DNA of 6,470 nucleotides. It comes from Flavobacteria bacterium RIFCSPLOWO2_12_FULL_31_7. GTDB lineage: Bacteria; Bacteroidota; Bacteroidia; Flavobacteriales; Flavobacteriaceae. The position numbers and the translations under genes are program-made. A model generated the notes under the pieces. It ran no database searches. It saw only the letters and a list, made by a program, of their open reading frames with translations, and was not told where the DNA came from. The DNA is taken from NCBI GenBank assembly GCA_001800945.1, contig MGWJ01000082.1, positions 1 to 6,470 of the forward strand, written 5' to 3'. Of the stretch, positions 1 through 4,790 are shown piece by piece (position 1 is the first letter of the stretch; each line of letters begins with the position of its first letter).

Positions 1-392
1 TAGATGGTGTTTTAGGTATCAATTTTCAGTATTTACAAAAAAGTAAAGACATATTGTCTCCTATTTGTATTGACAAAAACACGAAAATATTTTTAGAATT
101 ATCTAACGGAAAACAAGTAAAATTAGTTAACGCAACAGAAATTGAAACTTGTAACGATTTACAATACGATGAGAAAAACAAAAACAACGTGCGTGTTCTA
201 ACAGGTTTCTTTTATTTTACGCCAGAAAACTTCCAAGATTTAAAATCTGAAAAAGTGTATTTAATTAAACTTACCGCCAACACAGGTGATGTTAATTTTG
301 TAATTAAACCAACATTAAACTCAGAAATTTACAAAACCAAATCTACTCCAGATACTTATTTCATTGAAAATTTGAAGTGTTTGGGGGTTTAA
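1..392 (+). CDS. Uncharacterised protein, C-terminal part (5' end outside window)
   Basis: The reading frame is open from the first complete codon at position 3 to a TAA at 390-392, giving 129 visible residues. No convincing start codon is present, so the gene begins upstream of the window. The visible part is soluble, with no membrane segment and no signal peptide in view. It contains an alternating hydrophobic stretch around FLELSNGKQVKLVNATEI, then LTGFFYFTPENF and LKSEKVYLIKL, and ends in LKCLGV. This pattern resembles small uncharacterised beta-rich proteins common in Flavobacteria, but I cannot assign a function. It is convergent with the polyphosphate operon and shares the hairpin terminator just downstream. 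The coding region itself is certain from length and composition; the role is unknown. Confidence 0.8.
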   Translation, partial: DGVLGINFQYLQKSKDILSPICIDKNTKIFLELSNGKQVKLVNATEIETCNDLQYDEKNKNNVRVLTGFFYFTPENFQDLKSEKVYLIKLTANTGDVNFVIKPTLNSEIYKTKSTPDTYFIENLKCLGV

Positions 393-412
393 AAAACACA
401 ACATGAAATAAT

Positions 413-450
413 AAAAAAGGACTTTAATTTTTAGCTTAAAGTCCTTTTTT
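413..450. terminator. Bidirectional intrinsic terminator between convergent genes
   Basis: A perfect 15-bp inverted repeat (left arm 413-427, right arm 436-450) surrounds an 8-nt loop at 428-435. The stem core is GGACTTTAA paired with TTAAAGTCC. The A6 at 413-418 and the T6 at 445-450 form the stem ends, so either transcript ends in a U run after the GC-containing core. The hairpin starts 21 bp after the stop of the + strand gene and ends 4 bp before the ppx stop on the minus strand. It therefore fits a shared terminator for both convergent units. Confidence 0.9.
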
Positions 451-454
451 AGTT

Positions 455-1345
455 TTATATCCTATCAAAATACATGGCTTTCACAATACCATCTGACAAT
501 CCAATTTTTGGAACGAAAATACGACTTGCACCACTCCATTTCATGGCACTTAAATAAATTGTAAGTGCTGGTATAATTACGTCGGCGCGGTCAGTGTTTA
601 AGCCTAATTCTGCGATACGTTGTTCATAAGTTAAAGAATTAAAATAGTCGAATTGAGTTTTTAAGTATTTATATGTCAATGGTTTGTCTTGCATTTTTCC
701 AGACAACTTGAAGGTTTTATTAATATTTCCTCCAGAACCAATCATGATAATATTTTCTAAACCTTCCGTATTCGTTTTAATCCATTTTTCGATTTCTTGC
801 CAAACCACTTCGTTTACCATATTATTCAACAAACGAACAGTTCCATTTTTAAACGATTTAGAAACCATCATTTTTCCATTAGAAAATAAGGAAAATTCGG
901 TACTACCACCACCAACATCTACATATAAGTAGTTTTCATTGGTTTTTATAAACTGATGTAAATCTGAAGAAGCAATAATTGCAGCTTCTTTTTTTCCATC
1001 AATAATGTCTATTTTAATATCTGCTTTTTTCTTGATGATTTCTGTAACTTCTTTTCCATTATACGCTTCACGCATAGCAGAAGTGGCACAAGCCATATAT
1101 TTTTCAACCTTATACACTTTCATTAATAACTTGAAAGATTTCATCGCATCAATCATTCTGTCGATATTTTCTTCAGAGATTTCGCCAACGGTAAATGCAT
1201 CTTGCCCTAAACGAATTGGCACGCGAATTAAGGCGCTTTTATTAAATTGTACTTCTTTTCCTTTTTGCTCAATAATATTCATGATTAACAAACGCATGGC
1301 ATTCGAACCAATATCTATTGCAGCATATTTTTTTATTTGAATCAT
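455..1345 (-). CDS. ppx: Exopolyphosphatase, Ppx/GppA family, short form
   Basis: This 296-residue protein belongs to the ASKHA-fold Ppx/GppA phosphatases, which release terminal phosphate from polyphosphate or the 5' phosphate of pppGpp. Visible motifs are the phosphate-1 loop AAIDIGSNAMRLL (residues 8-20), ATSAMREA (87-94), DGKKEAA (116-122) where E120 probably matches the catalytic Glu near position 120 of known Ppx enzymes, the phosphate-2 loop DVGGGSTEF (143-151), GSGGNINK (203-210) and RADVIIPA (253-260). It contains only the two-lobed catalytic core and lacks the C-terminal HD-like extension of the roughly 510-residue E. coli Ppx; this short form is usual in Bacteroidota. The start lies 6 bp after the ppk1 stop, so it is the last gene of the operon, cytosolic and opposing PPK1. 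Polyphosphatase versus pppGpp phosphatase activity cannot be told from sequence, but the ppk1 linkage favours polyphosphate. Confidence 0.95.
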   Translation of the reverse strand: MIQIKKYAAIDIGSNAMRLLIMNIIEQKGKEVQFNKSALIRVPIRLGQDAFTVGEISEENIDRMIDAMKSFKLLMKVYKVEKYMACATSAMREAYNGKEVTEIIKKKADIKIDIIDGKKEAAIIASSDLHQFIKTNENYLYVDVGGGSTEFSLFSNGKMMVSKSFKNGTVRLLNNMVNEVVWQEIEKWIKTNTEGLENIIMIGSGGNINKTFKLSGKMQDKPLTYKYLKTQFDYFNSLTYEQRIAELGLNTDRADVIIPALTIYLSAMKWSGASRIFVPKIGLSDGIVKAMYFDRI

Positions 1346-1351
1346 TAAGTT

Positions 1352-3451
1352 TTATAAAATTTCGGTAATAACTTCTAACTTGTTTTGGTAGTATTTATAC
1401 ATTTCCTGTTGCGCTCTAAAAGGTTTTTCATCACCTCTTTTTCTGTATACATTTTCAAACTTTTCAGAATGCAAACGTGCTTTTACATTGGCTTTCCAAC
1501 CTATTTCAAAAGTATCAATTAAATCTTGTCTAATTTCATTATCATAAATTGGGCACGTTACTTCTACTCGAGCATCAATATTTCTGGTCATAAAATCGGC
1601 GGAAGAAATAAACACTTCTGGATCGTCATTATTACAGAAAATAAATACGCGAGAATGTTCTAAATAATTGTCAACTATACTAATTGCTTCGATATTGTGA
1701 CTTAATTTATGAACACCTGGCACCAAACAACAAATTCCTCTTACAATTAATCTTACTTTCACACCTGCTAAACTTGCATCATATAATTTATCGATCATTT
1801 TGTAATCCGATAAACTATTCATTTTCAAATTAATATAAGCCGGTTTACCTTCTAAGGCATTTTTAATTTCTCTGTCAATTAACTTCACAAAACGAGAACG
1901 CGTGTAATGAGGCGAAACGATTAAATGTTTGTAACGATGTACTCGATAATTGACTTCAAAAAACTCAAAAACCTTGGATATATCTTTTAAAATTCGGTTA
2001 TCGCTTGTAAATAAAGTTACATCGGTATAAATTTTTGCAGAAGATTCACTGAAATTTCCTGTAGAAATGAATCCGTATCTTGTAATTTCATCATCTTCTT
2101 CCACACGTTCCACTACACAAATTTTACTATGTACTTTTAAACCTTTGACGCCAAAAATTAAATTAATTCCTTCTTCTTGCATTTGTTCGGCGTACGAAAT
2201 GTTGCTTGCTTCGTCAAAACGTGCTTGCAATTCAATTTGAACCGTTACTTTTTTACCATTTTTAGCTGCATTTATTAGCGAACTTACAATTTGAGAGTTT
2301 TTAGACAATCGGTACAAAGTAATTTTTATCGATTGCACTTTCGGATCTAAAGCCGCTTCTCTTAAAAACCTGATTACGTAGGAAAACGATTGGTAAGGCG
2401 CATGTAATAAGTAATCTTTTTCTTTGATACTTTCTAGCATACTCCCATCTAAAGACAAACCTTGAATAGGCAAAGGAGCATTTTGTTTGTATAATAAATC
2501 GTAGCGACCAAGATGTGGAAAATCCATATAATCTCTACGATTATGGTATCTTCCTCCAGGAATTATAGAATCCGAACTATCAATTTTCATTCTGTTTAGG
2601 AAAAATTCTAAAGTATCTTCATCAATCGCTTGATCATATACAAATCGGACTGGTTCGCCTACTCTTCGCTCTTTAACACTATATGAAATTTTCTCTATAA
2701 AACTTTTACTTAAATCGGAATCAAATTCTAACTGGGCATCACGAGTAATTTTAATCATGTGCGCATCAATACTTTCATAATCGAAAATATTGAAAATACT
2801 ATCAATACTATATCGAATAACATCATCAAGCAAAATAATATATTGTTTTTCCGAGTTGGTTGGTAAGACAACAAACCTGTTGATAGTTTTTGGAATTTCA
2901 ACAATAGCATACCTAATTTCTCTGTCGTTTAACAATTGAGAAATGATACCTGCTTTGTTTTTTTTCATCACTAATTTCACAGCTAAATATCCCGATGTAT
3001 CCTTAATTAAAGGAAATTCAACCAAATCATTTAGCATGATAGTAACTAATTCTGGGCTTACTTTTTGAAGGAAGAAATCTTTTATAAAAGCTTCTTGCTC
3101 TTTATTGATTTCTTTTTCGTTGATGATGTAAATCCCTTCTTTTTCTAATTTTTTTTCGATGTCGTTTAATATTCTTAAACTTTCGGATTGGTGTTCAATT
3201 ACAATTTCTGTAATATCTTTTAGTAATTGTTCGGCACTTATATCGCCTAAAATGGGTTTTGTATCAATATGTTCTAAACTCATTCTTCTTATGGCGGCAT
3301 ATCTAACGCGGAAAAATTCGTCTAAATTGTTGGAAAAAATCCCTAAAAATCTTAATCTATCTAATAATGGTACATTTTCGTCGGCGGCTTCTTGTAGCAC
3401 TCTCGCATTAAATGTTAACCAACTTTTTTCTCTATCAATGTATGGATTCAT
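1352..3451 (-). CDS. ppk1: Polyphosphate kinase 1
   Basis: PPK1 reversibly moves the gamma-phosphate of ATP onto a growing polyphosphate chain through a phosphohistidine intermediate. At 699 residues it is close in length to E. coli PPK (688) and colinear with it. The N-terminal domain carries SWLTFNARVLQEAAD (10-24) and FLGIFSNNLDEFFRVR (35-50), where N42 matches the ATP-binding Asn45 of E. coli. The phospholipase D-like C-terminal domains hold ITLYRL (377-382, R381 matching Arg375), ELQARFDE (407-414, R411 matching Arg405), GLKVHSKICV (437-446) with H441 as the autophosphorylated histidine, STGNFSESSAKIYTD (463-477), and DNYLEHSRVFIF (594-605) with H599 as the second catalytic histidine. 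SSADFMTRNIDARVEV (616-631) is also intact. No key residue is missing. The ATG lies inside the last codons of sixA (17-bp overlap), suggesting translational coupling; ppx follows 6 bp after the stop. Confidence 0.98.
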   Translation of the reverse strand: MNPYIDREKSWLTFNARVLQEAADENVPLLDRLRFLGIFSNNLDEFFRVRYAAIRRMSLEHIDTKPILGDISAEQLLKDITEIVIEHQSESLRILNDIEKKLEKEGIYIINEKEINKEQEAFIKDFFLQKVSPELVTIMLNDLVEFPLIKDTSGYLAVKLVMKKNKAGIISQLLNDREIRYAIVEIPKTINRFVVLPTNSEKQYIILLDDVIRYSIDSIFNIFDYESIDAHMIKITRDAQLEFDSDLSKSFIEKISYSVKERRVGEPVRFVYDQAIDEDTLEFFLNRMKIDSSDSIIPGGRYHNRRDYMDFPHLGRYDLLYKQNAPLPIQGLSLDGSMLESIKEKDYLLHAPYQSFSYVIRFLREAALDPKVQSIKITLYRLSKNSQIVSSLINAAKNGKKVTVQIELQARFDEASNISYAEQMQEEGINLIFGVKGLKVHSKICVVERVEEDDEITRYGFISTGNFSESSAKIYTDVTLFTSDNRILKDISKVFEFFEVNYRVHRYKHLIVSPHYTRSRFVKLIDREIKNALEGKPAYINLKMNSLSDYKMIDKLYDASLAGVKVRLIVRGICCLVPGVHKLSHNIEAISIVDNYLEHSRVFIFCNNDDPEVFISSADFMTRNIDARVEVTCPIYDNEIRQDLIDTFEIGWKANVKARLHSEKFENVYRKRGDEKPFRAQQEMYKYYQNKLEVITEIL

Positions 3452-3947
3452 TCTTTATCTTACTTCTAATTAATTTTGGAAAGAGTATGTTTTTAACTTT
3501 TCCTTTTTTTATGTTTAACCAATTATCTTCGTTAAATTCAATTTGTACAACTCCTGCAGTAGGAACGTTATCAATATGTTGGTTTCCATATTTATTCACA
3601 AAACTTGTAATAGCATCATTATGACCAAACAAAATAATATTTTGAAACCTGTTGTCACACGCTCTAATTTTGTCATATAATTCCCTGTAATCAAAAGTAT
3701 ACAAATCTTTTCTAAAGATAATATTTTCAATAGGAATTAACAAATTTTGAGCAAAAATATAACATGTTTCTTGTGTTCTTTTTGCGACACTACTCCAAAC
3801 CACAAACTTATTTGGAAGAAATTTATTGATTTTAGTAGAAATTAAAAACGCATCATTAATCCCTCTTTGAGAAAGCGGTCGGTCAATATCGCTTAACGGA
3901 AAGTCCCAACTTGATTTAGCATGTCGTATTAAAATTAAATTTTTCAT
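3435..3947 (-). CDS. sixA: SixA-type histidine phosphatase (RHG superfamily)
   Basis: This 170-residue cytosolic protein is a small histidine-phosphatase superfamily member. The RHG signature is LILIRHAKSSW (4-14) with R8 and the nucleophile H9, followed by DIDRPLSQRG (20-29), typical of the SixA branch that removes phosphate from phosphohistidine. WSSVAKRTQET (51-61) supplies the second phosphate-pocket arginine R57, D81 in the RKDLY segment is the probable acid, and ILFGHNDA (105-112) supplies H109. The catalytic set is complete. It is the first gene of the polyphosphate operon and overlaps ppk1 by 17 bp. A weak minus-strand -7 box (TACTTTTA, at 3977-3970, last G replaced by A) lies 22 bp before the ATG, without a well-spaced -33 TTG. 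Family membership is firm. The substrate is not: the symbol rests on resemblance, and a phosphatase for small phosphoesters remains possible. Confidence 0.9.
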   Translation of the reverse strand: MKNLILIRHAKSSWDFPLSDIDRPLSQRGINDAFLISTKINKFLPNKFVVWSSVAKRTQETCYIFAQNLLIPIENIIFRKDLYTFDYRELYDKIRACDNRFQNIILFGHNDAITSFVNKYGNQHIDNVPTAGVVQIEFNEDNWLNIKKGKVKNILFPKLIRSKIKNESIH

Positions 3948-3984
3948 AAGTACATAATTTAGTGAATTTTAAAAGTAATTAAAA

Positions 3985-4059
3985 TTTTTAACTATTTACA
4001 TACCAACAAGTTGCATTTAACAGATTTTATGATACTTTATAACGATTTTATATATTTTA
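3985..4059 (+). repeat. Promoter-region direct repeat, copy 1
   Basis: This 75-bp stretch aligns without gaps to 4262-4336, at an offset of 277 bp. By eye 58 of 75 positions match: 17 of 26 in the left part (3985-4010) and 41 of 49 in the core (4011-4059). The core runs from TTGCA to ATTTT and contains both GATTTTAT boxes. Beyond 4059 the match drops to near the background expected for AT-rich DNA, except for the -7 box at 4086. The copy starts 38 bp from the sixA ATG, so it could also affect the divergent operon. Confidence 0.75.
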
Positions 4060-4093
4060 AGCATTAAAATACGATTAATTTGAGCTAATTTTG
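4023..4093 (+). promoter_or_regulatory. Putative activator-type promoter module 1 (rightward)
   Basis: Two direct GATTTTAT boxes lie at 4023-4030 and 4044-4051, a 21-bp period or about two helical turns. The second box is followed, after 34 bp, by TAATTTTG at 4086-4093, which fully matches the flavobacterial -7 consensus TAnnTTTG. No TTG is found at the usual 17-23 bp upstream of it, as expected if a bound activator replaces the -33 contact. The start of transcription would fall near 4099. The only ORF downstream before module 2 is a 29-codon one at 4139, so the product, if any, may be an RNA. Function is inferred from pattern only. Confidence 0.5.
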
Positions 4094-4160
4094 AATTTAA
4101 GACTTTAATTAATCAAATCACAACAACAAAATTAATTAATGCAAATCTTCTTCATTATTT

Positions 4161-4182
4161 TAGAAAATCGCAAAATTTTCTA
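4161..4182. repeat. Short perfect inverted repeat
   Basis: TAGAAAAT (4161-4168) and ATTTTCTA (4175-4182) form a perfect 8-bp inverted repeat with a 6-nt spacer. It lies about 60 bp downstream of the predicted start of module 1. It could be an operator or a weak RNA hairpin, but in DNA this AT-rich such a match can arise by chance. Confidence 0.3.
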
Positions 4183-4261
4183 CATCAAAACAAAAAGCAA
4201 CCCAATAAACCAATTCAACAATTCTTAAAATTAAAAGTTAAATTAACACTTTATATAAATA

Positions 4262-4336
4262 TATTTAACTAATTATTTAACAGTTATTTGCAATTAGAAG
4301 ATTTTATAATACCATATAACGATTTTATACAATTTT
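4262..4336 (+). repeat. Promoter-region direct repeat, copy 2
   Basis: This is the partner of the repeat at 3985-4059, in the same orientation and 277 bp away. The eight core mismatches are scattered and none falls in a GATTTTAT box. The copy lies immediately upstream of promoter module 2 and the 49-codon ORF. Confidence 0.75.
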
Positions 4337-4370
4337 GTGTTTAACATTGAAAATAATTCCTTTAAATTTG
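4300..4370 (+). promoter_or_regulatory. Putative activator-type promoter module 2 (rightward)
   Basis: GATTTTAT boxes lie at 4300-4307 and 4321-4328 (21-bp period), then after 34 bp TAAATTTG at 4363-4370, a full match to the TAnnTTTG -7 box. The geometry is the same to the base as in module 1. The nearest TTTG upstream (4334-4337) is 25 bp from the -7 box and the ATTG at 4346-4349 is 13 bp away, both outside the usual range. Transcription would start near 4376, giving a leader of about 55 nt before the ATG at 4432. Confidence 0.55.
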
Positions 4371-4431
4371 ATATATAATAGTTCAACAAAAAACATTTAT
4401 TTGTTCTTAATTTAAATGTAAAAACGGAAAA

Positions 4432-4581
4432 ATGAACCTAACTATTTTTAAAAAAATTAAGATAGAATTAAAAGAAAAATGCATTGAAACTTCAAATCTT
4501 GAAATTAATTTAAAAACTAATTCTCCATCGATTAGTTACAACATTGAACTCAAACTTAGCCTAAATCTCTACCACTCTTAA
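4432..4581 (+). CDS. Possible 49-residue peptide, unknown function
   Basis: This short ORF begins at an ATG 61 bp after the promoter module 2 box and ends at TAA 4579-4581. The product starts MNLTIFKKIKIELKEK and ends LNLYHS. It is lysine- and glutamate-rich with regularly spaced Leu/Ile, has one cysteine (C17), and shows no signal peptide, membrane segment or double-glycine leader motif. A purine-rich ACGGAAAA precedes the start, though such signals are weak in Flavobacteria. Support comes from position: it is the first ORF after a good -7 box and its stop codon lies in a hairpin. Against it, composition gives little coding signal in such AT-rich DNA, and I recognise no relative. The transcript may be non-coding instead. 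Confidence 0.3.
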   Translation: MNLTIFKKIKIELKEKCIETSNLEINLKTNSPSISYNIELKLSLNLYHS

Positions 4582-4606
4582 AATATTACCCCAAAAATAT
4601 TTTAAG
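4577..4606 (+). other. 11-bp hairpin containing the small ORF stop codon
   Basis: CTTAAAATATT (4577-4587) and AATATTTTAAG (4596-4606) pair perfectly around an 8-nt loop, ACCCCAAA. The TAA of the 49-codon ORF is inside the left arm. The stem is almost all A-T and is not followed directly by a T-run; the nearest is T8 at 4632-4639. It may protect the 3' end or slow RNA polymerase, but a standard terminator is not shown. Confidence 0.4.
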
Positions 4607-4651
4607 AAATCGAGAGAAAACTCAAAATAGAATTTTTTTTGATAGAAATAA

Positions 4652-4696
4652 CAGTTTACACACCTAAACTGAAGAGGAATCGTCTCCTTATTTTTT
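4652..4696 (+). terminator. Possible terminator of the short transcription unit
   Basis: CAGTTTA (4652-4658) and TAAACTG (4665-4671) form a perfect 7-bp stem with a 6-nt loop. A second, weak stem follows (AGGA 4675-4678 with TCCT 4685-4688, plus a G-T pair), then T6 at 4691-4696. The order of stem and T-run suits an intrinsic terminator for transcripts from 4363, but the stem next to the T-run is short. If it works only partly, read-through would reach the repeat-protein gene at 4791. Confidence 0.35.
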
Positions 4697-4790
4697 ATTA
4701 AAAAAACTAAATTATAGGCCACAAGTTCTAATATAAAACATTAATTATTACTCTTTTTTTTAAAGAATGTTAATTTAACAAATCATATTT

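Larger units (their letters stand above)
3948..4790. other. 843-bp AT-rich gap between divergent units
   Basis: This gap separates the leftward polyphosphate operon from the rightward repeat-protein gene. It has no long ORF, no tRNA or rRNA, and no transposon ends. It holds two copies of a promoter-like module 277 bp apart, a possible 49-codon ORF, several AT-rich inverted repeats and a T-run after a weak hairpin. The roughly 90 bp just before the repeat-protein start show no TAnnTTTG box; only a 13-bp inverted repeat (TGTTAA/TTAACA, 4768-4780) is seen there. The repeat protein may therefore have a non-canonical promoter or rely on read-through from 4363. I recognise no known small RNA or riboswitch family. 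Confidence 0.7.

Noticed and set aside
684..1340. Plus-strand ORFs of 82 and 111 codons opposite ppx
   Set aside because: They are antisense shadows of ppx, whose catalytic motifs are intact; the translations are low-complexity and match no family.
3159..3624. Plus-strand ORFs of 104 and 70 codons across the ppk1/sixA junction
   Set aside because: They lie antisense to conserved coding sequence of ppk1 and sixA, have no start context, and overlap each other.
4139..4228. 29-codon ORF (MQIFFIILEN...) downstream of promoter module 1
   Set aside because: It is very short, has no ribosome-binding or family support, and shows no similarity to the 49-residue ORF of module 2. Such ORFs arise by chance in AT-rich DNA. 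It is mentioned only as the sole ORF that module 1 could drive.
3985..4336. The 277-bp spaced repeats as ends of an insertion sequence or a CRISPR-like array
   Set aside because: The copies are direct, not inverted, only about 77% identical, enclose no transposase, and number just two; the conserved distance to a -7 box fits promoters better.
4432..4581. The 49-residue ORF as a peptide natural-product precursor
   Set aside because: It has no GG or other leader cleavage motif, no Cys/Ser/Thr-rich core, and no modification or export enzyme gene nearby.
4376..4700. Known structured RNA such as 6S RNA, tmRNA or a riboswitch
   Set aside because: I found no conserved core motif of any such family and no long GC-containing helix; only short AT-rich stems are present.
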